64,000 nucleotides of DNA from contig NZ_CP110139.1 of assembly GCF_025979885.1 (NCBI RefSeq), forward strand, positions 806,001 to 870,000, written 5' to 3'. The translations under genes were made by a program, and so were the position numbers. This document shows, piece after piece, positions 1-7,338 of the stretch. Each line of letters begins with the position of its first letter. Position 1 is the first letter of the stretch. Source of the stretch: Hymenobacter sp. YIM 151500-1. Lineage in GTDB: Bacteria > Bacteroidota > Bacteroidia > Cytophagales > Hymenobacteraceae. The notes beneath the pieces were generated by a model. That model saw only the letters and a program-made list of their open reading frames with translations, was not told the DNA's origin and did no database searches.

Positions 1-1232
1 TCGATGAGCAGGTGCTGATATTTCTCGCCCATTCGCTCGTACAGGAACGGCACCGGCTCGCGCAGCACAATCTGGGCAATGCGGCGGTTGAACTCGGCAA
101 TCAGCACCACGCCCCGCTCCCGGCTGAGCTGGTCCACGGCCTTGTTCAGCTCGCTCAGCAGGCTCACCTGAAACACGTAGGGCAACATGCCGGTCACCAG
201 CAGGTAGTCGGGCAGCAGGGTGGCGCGCAGCTTTTCCAGGGTTTCGTAGGCCGTGAGCAGCACGGGCTTCACGGCGTCCACGCGGGCCTTGTCGGCGGTG
301 GTTTTTACCTTGCTGCTGTACCACTTATCCTGCTCCACGGTGGCCCGCACGTAGGTATTAGCCTCCTTGTCGGGCTGCAGGCGCTCCTCCCACTTGCTCA
401 CGTAGCCCAGCAGCCCGCTGCGGCCCTGGTACAGGTCCGAGTCCGTAACGCCGGCTTCCTCCACGGCCGCCACCGCCAGCTCCGCCACCTGCCGAAAGGC
501 ATCCTCGATTTCCTGCTTGCGCTGCCGCAGCCCCTCGTGCAGGCGGCGGTAGTCGGCCAGGCTTAGCTTCTGGAGCTGCTCCACGGCCTCGTGCACCGGC
601 TCACTCAGCAGAAACTGCCCAAACTCGACCAGCTCGGCGGGCAGGTTGTTCCAGCTGCGGCCTTCGTCGGCTTTAGACAGGGCAAAATCGGAGATGGTGC
701 GGGAGAGGAGCTTGGCGTTCGGGTCGCGGTTGACGCGGTCCAGCAGCAAGGCCACGGCGCTTTGCAGCACGGTGGCGCTGTCCAGCTCCACTTCAAACGT
801 GGCGGGCAGGCCCAACTCCCGCGTAAACGCCGTCACGATGCGCTGCACAAACGAGTCGATGGTGCTCACGGCAAAGTCGGCGTAGTGGTAGAGCACCAGC
901 CGAAACGTGCGCCCCGCCCGCTCCCGCAAAAGCTGCTGGCGCTGCTCGGGCGTGGCCTGAGCCGTCAGCGTGCCTTCGGCCGCCAGCTCCGCGGCAATTT
1001 CGGCCAGCAGCGTATCGGGCTCGTTGTCAGGTGGGTACGCAAACCGCCGCAGGGACCCGATGATGCGCTCCTTCATCTCGCCCGCTGCGTCGTTGGTAAA
1101 CGTAATGGCCAGGATGCGCTTGAAGTAGCTGGGGTCGTCGGCGCCCAGGGCCAGCTTCAGGTATTCCTTGGTGAGCTGGTACGTTTTGCCGGAGCCGGCG
1201 GAAGAGGAGTAGATGCGGAAGGTGGCAGGCAT
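1..1232 (-). CDS. UvrD/RecB-like DNA helicase, N-terminal part (runs off left edge)
   Basis: Superfamily 1 DNA helicase that would unwind DNA 3'-5' with ATP, probably in double-strand-break repair. About 410 residues are visible from an ATG at 1232; the C-terminal part lies outside the window. Walker A (SSAGSGKT, residues about 10-17) sits at the extreme N-terminus, followed by motif Ia (LAITFTNDAAGEMKERI) and STIDSFVQ, a stretch typical of the RecB-like UvrD proteins of Bacteroidota. The visible part ends in HLLID, where Walker B should begin. Such genes usually sit next to a PD-(D/E)XK nuclease gene, which would be outside the window. Family assignment is firm; the exact complex (AddAB-like or other) is not. 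Confidence 0.88.
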   Translation of the reverse strand, partial: MPATFRIYSSSAGSGKTYQLTKEYLKLALGADDPSYFKRILAITFTNDAAGEMKERIIGSLRRFAYPPDNEPDTLLAEIAAELAAEGTLTAQATPEQRQQLLRERAGRTFRLVLYHYADFAVSTIDSFVQRIVTAFTRELGLPATFEVELDSATVLQSAVALLLDRVNRDPNAKLLSRTISDFALSKADEGRSWNNLPAELVEFGQFLLSEPVHEAVEQLQKLSLADYRRLHEGLRQRKQEIEDAFRQVAELAVAAVEEAGVTDSDLYQGRSGLLGYVSKWEERLQPDKEANTYVRATVEQDKWYSSKVKTTADKARVDAVKPVLLTAYETLEKLRATLLPDYLLVTGMLPYVFQVSLLSELNKAVDQLSRERGVVLIAEFNRRIAQIVLREPVPFLYERMGEKYQHLLI

Positions 1233-1530
1233 TGGAGAAAAAACAAGCGTAGCGCGAGCCAACGAAGGTACCGCGTATTCGGCCAGCCTGCGCTTGGTAA
1301 TACGTCAGCAAACAGCCAGAAAGGCTGGTGGTCAAAAAGTTAGATAAATAATTTGCTCCGAGTCGGATGGTGTGCATGGCTTGCCTAAGTCCTTGTGGAG
1401 GTAGCAGTTCGGCCAGGGCAGTGCGGGCCGCAGCTCATCCGGCTAGCTGGGCTTTATCCGTATCTTGCGGCCCTCGGGAGCTGCGGCGGCCGGGCCATAC
1501 GGTAGTTTTCCTTCTATAGAAGTGCCCAAC
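1233..1530. other. intergenic region between divergent helicase and FkbM genes
   Basis: Divergent intergenic stretch. On the + strand TATCTTGC at 1461-1468 is a plausible Bacteroidota -7 box for the FkbM gene, giving a leader of about 65 bases. The 12-bp palindrome CTTCTATAGAAG at 1511-1522 lies just upstream of that start. No further gene is supported here. Confidence 0.4.
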
Positions 1531-2355
1531 ATGTTCACCGCTATTCTCAATTCCTTTAAGCGAAAAATAGCCCGCCGCTATACCAAGAAATACCCGGTGC
1601 GGGTCGATACGTTTGACGTGCCTGGCTACGGCGCTATCAAATTTGCCAACTGGGAAAACCCCCTGGTAGAGCCCAAAAGTATTTCGCTGGCCAACGTGGA
1701 GTTCTTCAGGAAATTCCTGCGTGAGGGCGACCTGGCCATTGACATCGGCGCCAATATCGGCCACACGACCGTGCCGCTGGCCTTGCTCACCGGCCCCAGC
1801 GGCCTCACGCTGGGCTTCGACCCCAATCCGTACGTGTTCGAGATACTGGCGGAAAACACTAAGCTGAATCCTGGCAAGATTACAATTGCCGCCCACAACT
1901 TCGCTATAACCGAAACGGACGGCGAGTTCTATTACAATTCCTCGGAAGCCTCCTTCAACAACGGCGGTATTTCTACCGAGAAAAACAACAAGCACGGCAA
2001 ATATTCCCTTAGTACGAAAATCAAAGGCGTCAATCTGCACGCATTCTTGCAGGCCAACCATGCCGACAAGCTCGACCGGCTAAAGCTGGTGAAAATCGAC
2101 ACCGAAGGCTACGACAAGGAAATCATCAAGTCGATTTCCGGCCTGCTGGACCGCTACAAGCCCGTTGTTATTACCGAATGCTTCGGCAAAAACAGCAAAG
2201 AAGAACGATTTGAGCAGTTCAACTTGCTTCACGCCAAAGGCTACTCGCTCTATTACTTTTCCGATTTCTCCAGCGACGCCGAAATTGTGCCCATCACCAC
2301 GCCCGAAGACATGCTCAAGTGGAAGCACTTTGACTTGTACGCGGTGGCGGAGTAA
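1531..2355 (+). CDS. FkbM family methyltransferase
   Basis: S-adenosylmethionine-dependent methyltransferase of the FkbM family, 274 residues, probably acting on a hydroxyl of a polysaccharide or secondary metabolite. The SAM-binding motif I is clear (LAIDIGANIGHTTVPLALL, residues about 69-87), followed by the acidic loop GFDPNPYVFEIL and the conserved LVKIDTEGYDKEII near residue 190, characteristic of FkbM. I chose the ATG at 1531; an upstream extension in the same frame has an unconserved Ala/Gly-rich start. It stands alone, diverging from the helicase and followed by a strong palindrome. The substrate cannot be told from sequence. Confidence 0.88.
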   Translation: MFTAILNSFKRKIARRYTKKYPVRVDTFDVPGYGAIKFANWENPLVEPKSISLANVEFFRKFLREGDLAIDIGANIGHTTVPLALLTGPSGLTLGFDPNPYVFEILAENTKLNPGKITIAAHNFAITETDGEFYYNSSEASFNNGGISTEKNNKHGKYSLSTKIKGVNLHAFLQANHADKLDRLKLVKIDTEGYDKEIIKSISGLLDRYKPVVITECFGKNSKEERFEQFNLLHAKGYSLYYFSDFSSDAEIVPITTPEDMLKWKHFDLYAVAE

Positions 2356-2385
2356 GACCAGGTTTTTCGTACAGCAAGCAGCAAA

Positions 2386-2411
2386 GCGGCGCGAGACTAG
2401 TCTCGCGCCGC
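2386..2411. terminator. 26-bp palindrome, probable bidirectional terminator
   Basis: A 12-bp GC-rich arm (centre GGCGCGAGAC-TA-GTCTCGCGCC) lies between the convergent FkbM and lipoprotein genes. The T-run on the + side is weak (CCTTATTTAT), so function as a terminator is inferred from position. Confidence 0.6.
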
Positions 2412-2497
2412 CTTATTTATTCCACCTTCCCGGTCTCCTGCGTTGCCAAGTTAGCTTCCTGGTGCGTGCTGAAAACTAATGCTATAGCGGGAAGCTG

Positions 2498-3220
2498 TTA
2501 TTCTTCTTCTTGTTGGGGTGTAGGAGTCGGGGCCTGGTTTTCAACGGCCAGCTTCGTGGCTCCGGCCCGCGCTACCATCACCTGCTTGCCTACCTCGGAT
2601 AGGTTGCGGCTTTCGTAGATTTTCATGGCCGTGGACACGTCGATGGCCTGGCGTGTCTGCTCGTCTAAGTCGAAGGTGAGGGTGATAAAGTTCAGGTGCA
2701 CGCCCAGCGGCTCCAGCACTTTATTGGACTGCACCAGCAGCTGGTTCTCGATTTCGGCCTGGTCCAGCTCCACAATGTCTTCGTTCAAAAACAGCGCCTT
2801 GCTCACGTCCCGGATGCGCTTGTCAATCACCATGTTTTCGGCGCCCTCAAATGCCCGCGGATTCAGCGCCTCCTCGCTGTCAGCATCCGTGTTGGCTTTG
2901 CCCAAAAACTTGGCCTGCCGGATAAACGCCAGGGGACTGATAATGGAGTAATCGTAGTCGATGTGGATGGCGGCCCGCACCCGGTCCTTGAGGTTGGTGA
3001 TAAAGCGGCTGTCGCCCTGCATGGGGAAATTCGGGATGACCACCTTCATAAAGCAGGGGTTCATCGTGCCTTTGGGCACGGCGTCGCCGGCCGCTATCAG
3101 CTCCCATTCCTTCCCGCAGTCATCCGACACCACCACTTGCTGGTTGGACTTGGCGTAGTTGCTGCAGCCGCCCAGCAGCAGAGCAGAGGAGGCGGCCAAT
3201 GCGGAAACAAAAAGGCGCAT
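2498..3220 (-). CDS. lipoprotein with SPFH/prohibitin-like domain
   Basis: Predicted lipoprotein of 240 residues. The ATG at 3220 gives a signal peptide (MRLFVSALAASSALLLGGCS) with lipobox LGGC, so the mature protein starts at Cys19. The body resembles the Band 7/SPFH fold: a beta-rich first half, then a long helical part (QAIDVSTAMKIYESRNLSEV) before an acidic Gln/Glu tail. SPFH proteins scaffold membrane complexes, but this one would hang from a lipid anchor, so its partner is unknown. TATCTTGC on the minus strand (3271-3264) is a plausible promoter box about 44 bases upstream. A further in-frame extension upstream is unlikely because it would precede the signal peptide. Confidence 0.65.
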   Translation of the reverse strand: MRLFVSALAASSALLLGGCSNYAKSNQQVVVSDDCGKEWELIAAGDAVPKGTMNPCFMKVVIPNFPMQGDSRFITNLKDRVRAAIHIDYDYSIISPLAFIRQAKFLGKANTDADSEEALNPRAFEGAENMVIDKRIRDVSKALFLNEDIVELDQAEIENQLLVQSNKVLEPLGVHLNFITLTFDLDEQTRQAIDVSTAMKIYESRNLSEVGKQVMVARAGATKLAVENQAPTPTPQQEEE

Positions 3221-3285
3221 ACGGAAAAGGCAAGGGGAATGTGAGTAAGAATGAGGTTGGCGCAAGATAGCCATTCCACCCCGGC

Positions 3286-3696
3286 CTACACCGGCCCCCA
3301 CAGCCGCTCTACTACGCTGGCCTCAATGCGCACCGGGCGCTTGGTAGTGGGGTCGAGCAGCACCCACTGGGTTTCGGCCTCGCAGAGCAGCTTGCCATCC
3401 TGGGCCCGCTCGATGCGGGTGAAGCGCTGGCACTGCGCCCCGCGCACTTCGCCTATCCACGTCAGGCAGCGCAGCTCCTCGCCCAGCAAGGCCGGGTGGC
3501 GGTACTGCACGCGGTGCTCCCGCACCACCCAGATGTACCGCTTCCGCTCGCCAGGTGGGTAGGCCGTGAGCCAGTGCTGGCCGGCTGTGTCCTGCACCCA
3601 GCGCACGTACTGCACGTTGTTGGCGTGGTGTAGCTCATCAATGTCCTGGGGCTGAACGGTAAGCAGGTGCGAGAAGCGAAAAGCCGGAGTTTCCAT
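3286..3696 (-). CDS. acyl-CoA thioesterase, 4HBT hot-dog fold
   Basis: Hot-dog fold thioesterase of the 4-hydroxybenzoyl-CoA type, 136 residues, the full length of the family. The signature DIDELHHANNVQYVRW (from residue 18) matches the catalytic D-x-D-x-x-x-H-x-N-N-x-x-Y pattern, with Asp20 in the position of the general base or nucleophile. It would hydrolyse acyl-CoA thioesters in the cytoplasm; the acyl chain is not predictable. The ATG at 3696 is well placed. It lies upstream of the SPFH-like lipoprotein on the same strand, 65 bases away, so the two could be co-transcribed. Confidence 0.88.
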   Translation of the reverse strand: METPAFRFSHLLTVQPQDIDELHHANNVQYVRWVQDTAGQHWLTAYPPGERKRYIWVVREHRVQYRHPALLGEELRCLTWIGEVRGAQCQRFTRIERAQDGKLLCEAETQWVLLDPTTKRPVRIEASVVERLWGPV

Positions 3697-3812
3697 AGCA
3701 GTAGGCCCGAAGCGAGCCGTAAAGAAACGCTGAAAACCGCCGGGCCGCCGGGGCTGGCAGTATAAAATCTGGGGAGTTTGGCTGGCTCCGAGCGAAACCT
3801 AAAATATAGTTC

Positions 3813-3820
3813 TATCTTTG
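3813..3820 (+). promoter_or_regulatory. promoter -7 box of the cold-shock gene
   Basis: TATCTTTG matches the Bacteroidota -7 consensus TAnnTTTG. It implies a leader of about 105 bases before the cold-shock start codon, long for this genome, as in other cold-shock genes whose leaders act as thermosensors. Confidence 0.6.
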
Positions 3821-3930
3821 ACGCAGTTTAAGACCATGTGGGGAACAGCCTGCCGAAGTACTTCCGATGCGGAAGAGTAAGCGGAGTGGAGTACTGCTAC
3901 TCTTAAAAAATCAACCATCACACAAGTACC

Positions 3931-4122
3931 ATGCAGACAGGAACTGTAAAATTCTTCAATGAGACCAAAGGTTTTGGTTTCATCAAAGTGGACGAGACCG
4001 GCGAAGACATCTTCGTTCACGTAACCGAGTGCATCGACGAGATTCGCGACAACGACAAGGTGCAGTTTGACATCGCCCAGGGCCGTAAAGGCCTGAACGC
4101 TGTAAAAGTAAAGCTGGCCTAG
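3931..4122 (+). CDS. cold-shock domain protein (CspA family)
   Basis: A single cold-shock domain of 63 residues that binds single-stranded RNA or DNA. Both RNA-binding motifs are intact: RNP1-like KGFGFI (residues 13-18) and RNP2-like DIFVHV (26-31). The start MQTGTVKFFNETKGFGFI is canonical. It is preceded by a leader of about 105 bases with imperfect self-complementarity, followed by a strong Rho-independent terminator, and is therefore monocistronic. A DEAD-box helicase gene with its own long leader lies next on the same strand; the two families commonly act together in resolving RNA structure in the cold. Confidence 0.95.
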   Translation: MQTGTVKFFNETKGFGFIKVDETGEDIFVHVTECIDEIRDNDKVQFDIAQGRKGLNAVKVKLA

Positions 4123-4156
4123 TTTCCGAATCTCTTTTCGGATAAAGCTACACAAA

Positions 4157-4188
4157 CAGGCTCCTCACTTTGAGGAGCCTGTTTTTTT
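4157..4188 (+). terminator. Rho-independent terminator of the cold-shock gene
   Basis: A perfect 11-bp stem (CAGGCTCCTCA / TGAGGAGCCTG) with a 3-base loop, followed by seven T. Confidence 0.93.
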
Positions 4189-4329
4189 GTTTCTGACGGC
4201 TTCCCCTTTCTCCTGCTGCACCGCTTGATTCGTTAGGAAAAGAGGGGCCAAGTCTAGGCATAAAACCATAGCAATTCCCCTTGGTAAACGTTGCCAAGTA
4301 TGGACTGAGCGGGATTGATAATGGCCAAA

Positions 4330-4389
4330 ACAACTAGAAACTACAGCTAGAGCCCCCTCTCCTTTTCGGAGAGGGGGTTGGGGGTGAGG
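4330..4389. repeat. dispersed palindromic repeat (CCCCCTCTCC/GGAGAGGGGG family), intergenic copy
   Basis: The block starts with AACTAGAAAC, continues with AGCTAG, then CCCCCTCTCC-TTTTC-GGAGAGGGGG, and ends in GGGGGTGAGG. The same ordered block recurs at 56806-56869 inside the Pnkp gene, with a further copy and an inverted copy beside it. The rest of the gap from 4189 to 4630 holds the promoter and leader of the DEAD-box gene and no other supported gene. Confidence 0.8.
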
Positions 4390-4439
4390 CCACTAAAGCT
4401 AAAAACAAGAAGAGGATAGCTATTTTCAGTATTTCCCTC

Positions 4440-4447
4440 TATCTTTG
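4440..4447 (+). promoter_or_regulatory. promoter -7 box of the DEAD-box helicase gene
   Basis: TATCTTTG fits the Bacteroidota -7 consensus. It implies a leader of roughly 180 bases (about 4452-4630) containing short complementary segments, for instance GCAGCTTATGAGCTGC near 4478. Confidence 0.55.
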
Positions 4448-4630
4448 CACCCGCATTTGAGAACGGCCACGTTCCGCGCAGCTTATGAGCTGCCTCCTAG
4501 AAACTTGTTGGGCCGGCTTTGTCTTCCGTCCGTTGCTTCCGTCACTGTCGTCGTTTGGTAGAGTGGGAGAGAAGAGCGTCGCTGAATCCGCTGTTTTCAG
4601 AGCATAGTCTCCATTCCATCAAACTCAGAC

Positions 4631-6577
4631 ATGGAAAAAGTAAAATTTGAAGAGCTGCCCCTCTCCGAGGAAATGCAGCGCGCTATTACGGAAGTCGGCT
4701 ACGAAGAGGCTTCCCCTATCCAGACGGCTGCTATTCCCGTTCTGCTTGAAGGCAAAGACGTAATCGGTCAGGCCCAGACGGGTACCGGCAAAACGGCGGC
4801 CTTCTCTATCCCCGCCATCGAGAAAGTTGACACCAACTCCCGCGACGTGCAGGTGCTGGTGCTCTGCCCCACGCGTGAGCTGGCCGTGCAGGTGTCGGGC
4901 GAAATCCAAAAGCTGGGCAAGTACAAGCGCGGCCTGGCCGTGGTGCCCATTTACGGCGGCTCCAGTTATGACCGGCAGTTCCGGGCCCTGGAGCGTGGTG
5001 TGCAAATCGTGATTGGCACTCCTGGCCGCGTCATGGACCACCTGGAGCGCGGCACGCTGAACCTGGATAACTGCAAAACCATCATCCTGGATGAGGCCGA
5101 CGAGATGCTCGACATGGGCTTCCGCGACGACATCGAGACGGTGCTGGGCCGCATGCCCGAGGACCGGCAGACGGTGTTCTTCTCGGCTACCATGAGCAAG
5201 CCCATCATGGAGCTGACCAAGAAGTACCAGCGCGACCCGCAGGTGGTGAAGGTCAACCACCAGGAAATGACCGTCACCAACATCGAGCAGGTGTACTACG
5301 AGGTGCGCGGCCCCCAGAAAAAGGATGTGCTGACCCGCGTGCTCGATATGTACAATCTGAAGTCGACCATCGTGTTTGCCAACACCAAGCGCATGGTGGA
5401 CGAAATCGTGGCCGACCTGCAAGCCAAAGGCTACTTCGCCGACGGCCTGCACGGCGACATGGGCCAGCAGCAGCGCCAGAACACCCTGGACAAGTTCCGC
5501 AAGGGCACCTTGGAAATCCTGGTGGCTACCGACGTAGCCGCCCGCGGCATCGACGTGGATAATGTAGAAGCCGTGGTCAACTACGACCTGCCCGCCGACG
5601 AAGAATACTACGTGCACCGCATCGGGCGCACGGGCCGCGCCGGTAAGTCGGGCCGTTCGTTCACGTTTGTGAGCGGCCGCGACATCTACAAGCTGCGCGA
5701 CATCATGCGCTTCACCAAGGCCACTATCAAGCAGGAGCGCGTGCCTTCGTTTGAGGATGTGTCGGAGGTGAAGACCACGCTCATGCTCAACTCCATCAAG
5801 GAAGTCATCGAGAAGGGCAACCTCGACAAGTACATTGCCCGCGTGCAGCGCCTCATCGACCAGGACCAGGAAGACGGCATTACGTCCCTGGACGTGGCCG
5901 CGGCCCTGCTCAAGATGACCATGAAGGAGGAAAAGCGCGCCCAGGAAAGCCTCGACGCCAGCCGCTCCCAAGGTGCGGCCCGCCCCGGCTTCACGCGCTT
6001 GTTTGTGACCATGGGCAAGAAGGACCGCCTGCACCCGCGCGACATCGTGGACCTGATTGCCGAAAACACCAGTCTCACGGCCGGCAAAGTCGGCGACATT
6101 GCCCTCTACGACAAGTTTAGCTTCGTGGAAATTCCGAATGACTTTGTAGAGGAAGTAGTCAGCCAGCTTGGCCGCAGCAGCATTCAGGGCCGGCCGGTGG
6201 CCTTCAACATTGCCACGCCTCGCCAGGAAGGCGACGCCCAGCAGGAAGGCGGCAACCGCGGCGACCGTCCGCGCCGGGGCCCCGGCGGCTTTGGGGGCGG
6301 CGACCGTGACCGGCGAGAAGGCGGCTTCGGCGGCAACCGCGGCGGCAGCTACGGCGGCAACCGGGGTGGCTCGTACGGCGGCGACCGGCGCGACGGCGGC
6401 TCCTCCTACGGCAACCGCGGCGGCGGCAGCTACGGCGGGGGCGGCTACAAAGGCAACCGCGACGGCGGCTCTTCCTACGGCAACAGTGGCGGCAACCGCT
6501 ACGGCGGCGACCGGGGTGGTAGCTCCTACGGCGGCGGCTACAAAGGCAAGCGCGACAACAACGACTTCGACGAATAG
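4631..6577 (+). CDS. deaD: DEAD-box ATP-dependent RNA helicase, DeaD/CsdA type
   Basis: Cytoplasmic RNA helicase of 648 residues. The Q motif (ASPIQTAAIP) is followed by Walker A (AQTGTGKT), PTRELA, the DEAD box (ILDEADEMLDMGF), SATM, and C-terminal motifs VATDVAARGIDV and [10 protein letters not shown]. After the helicase core comes a DbpA-like RNA-binding domain (about residues 455-535: RLFVTMGKKDRL, VGDIALYDKFSFVEIP), then a glycine/arginine-rich tail of some 100 residues with repeated SYGGNRGG units. This is the DeaD/CsdA layout: ribosome assembly and mRNA unwinding, often cold-induced. Its position next to a cold-shock gene and its long leader fit that role. The tail, rich in GGCGGC codons, creates a long antisense open frame that is not a gene. 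Confidence 0.95.
   Translation: MEKVKFEELPLSEEMQRAITEVGYEEASPIQTAAIPVLLEGKDVIGQAQTGTGKTAAFSIPAIEKVDTNSRDVQVLVLCPTRELAVQVSGEIQKLGKYKRGLAVVPIYGGSSYDRQFRALERGVQIVIGTPGRVMDHLERGTLNLDNCKTIILDEADEMLDMGFRDDIETVLGRMPEDRQTVFFSATMSKPIMELTKKYQRDPQVVKVNHQEMTVTNIEQVYYEVRGPQKKDVLTRVLDMYNLKSTIVFANTKRMVDEIVADLQAKGYFADGLHGDMGQQQRQNTLDKFRKGTLEILVATDVAARGIDVDNVEAVVNYDLPADEEYYVHRIGRTGRAGKSGRSFTFVSGRDIYKLRDIMRFTKATIKQERVPSFEDVSEVKTTLMLNSIKEVIEKGNLDKYIARVQRLIDQDQEDGITSLDVAAALLKMTMKEEKRAQESLDASRSQGAARPGFTRLFVTMGKKDRLHPRDIVDLIAENTSLTAGKVGDIALYDKFSFVEIPNDFVEEVVSQLGRSSIQGRPVAFNIATPRQEGDAQQEGGNRGDRPRRGPGGFGGGDRDRREGGFGGNRGGSYGGNRGGSYGGDRRDGGSSYGNRGGGSYGGGGYKGNRDGGSSYGNSGGNRYGGDRGGSSYGGGYKGKRDNNDFDE
6285..6565 (+). repeat. 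low-complexity Gly/Arg/Ser/Tyr repeats in the helicase tail
   Basis: Imperfect in-frame repeats of GGCGGCAGCTACGGCGGCAACC and variants encode SYGGNRGG-like units. Such RGG-type tails bind RNA without sequence specificity and tend to vary in length between strains. Confidence 0.75.
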
Positions 6578-6779
6578 AATCGCAGATTGTGCAGATTGAA
6601 TTGATTGCACAGATTGCTTGCCGGTGAATGAACCTGGGTACACAATACAAAGGCCGCTTCCTTGGAAGCGGCCTTTGTGCTATTATAAATCAGGGCCGGA
6701 TACCGGTTACCAGTTAGTCCTCCCGGTGGTGCCCGTGAGAAATCAGCGCAATCAATTCAATCTGCACCATCTGTGATTT
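6577..6779. repeat. composite inverted repeat A around a terminator hairpin
   Basis: Left arm 6577-6608 and right arm 6748-6779 are 32-base inverted repeats with few mismatches (core CAGATTGTGCAGATTGAATT). The left arm begins at the last base of the helicase stop codon, and the right arm ends 2 bases before the stop codon of the convergent four-helix-bundle gene. A 15-bp hairpin (6647-6678) sits between them. It is related to the repeats at 10551-10723 and 15252-15481. Confidence 0.85.
6647..6678. terminator. terminator hairpin inside repeat A
   Basis: A perfect 15-bp stem (ACAAAGGCCGCTTCC / GGAAGCGGCCTTTGT) with a two-base loop, between convergent genes. The AT-rich flanks make a two-way terminator plausible. 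Confidence 0.75.
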
Positions 6780-6781
6780 GG

Positions 6782-7228
6782 TTAGCGGCTGGCGTTGCGC
6801 AGGCCGCGAATTCTATCGTGGGCTTCTTTTACGCCCTGGTACTGCTTCCCGATGATGGTTTTAAGCTGGCCGGGCAGGTTTTCGGCTTTCAGAGCGGCTT
6901 CGTAGGCTTTTACGGCGTAGTCTTCGCCCCGCTCACACTCGTTGAGGATACTTTCCCGACTCTTGCTGGTGAGGGCGGCTTTGATGTTGATGAAGGCCCG
7001 GTGCAGAGTACCGGTTATCGACGAATCTTCCTCGGCTTTGATGTTGAGCTGGTGCATCTGGTCCTCCAACTCGGTCAGGTAGCCGTCGCGCTGAACCGCA
7101 TACTGCTTGAACACTTCCTTCAGGTCCTGATCCTCGACGTCGGTGAGGGCAGTGGCGTAGCCTTGTTCGCCATCTTTCAGGGTTTGCAGCAGCTCATGGA
7201 GCAGGGCACTCGTGTTGTTGGTAGCCAT
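6782..7228 (-). CDS. PA2169-family four-helix-bundle protein (DUF2383)
   Basis: Small, almost entirely helical cytoplasmic protein of 148 residues, recognised as the PA2169/DUF2383 ferritin-like bundle. It has the expected features: an N-terminal LLHELLQTLKDGEQGY helix, an acidic/aromatic second helix, SILNECERGEDYAVKAYEAA in the third and a C-terminal DRIRGLRNASR. The family has no established enzymatic role and is often linked to stress. I chose the ATG at 7228; the longer frame has no recognisable N-terminus. It converges with the DEAD-box gene. Confidence 0.85.
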   Translation of the reverse strand: MATNNTSALLHELLQTLKDGEQGYATALTDVEDQDLKEVFKQYAVQRDGYLTELEDQMHQLNIKAEEDSSITGTLHRAFINIKAALTSKSRESILNECERGEDYAVKAYEAALKAENLPGQLKTIIGKQYQGVKEAHDRIRGLRNASR

Positions 7229-7338
7229 AAGAATTAGGTTGGAAGTTGGAAAAGTGTCTTTCTGTACTCTCAAAACCAGCCCAGGGTTATGCAGGGACAC
7301 TTGACACTTGGATGTCTAGCAACTTCCGGCCTACTATC

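Noticed and set aside
4625..6643. Long open frame antisense to the DEAD-box helicase (672 codons), rich in Ala/Val/His
   Set aside because: It mirrors GC-rich codons of the real gene, has no domain and spans the helicase exactly; the same artefact occurs opposite the S46 peptidase, the RhlE gene and the beta-helix genes.
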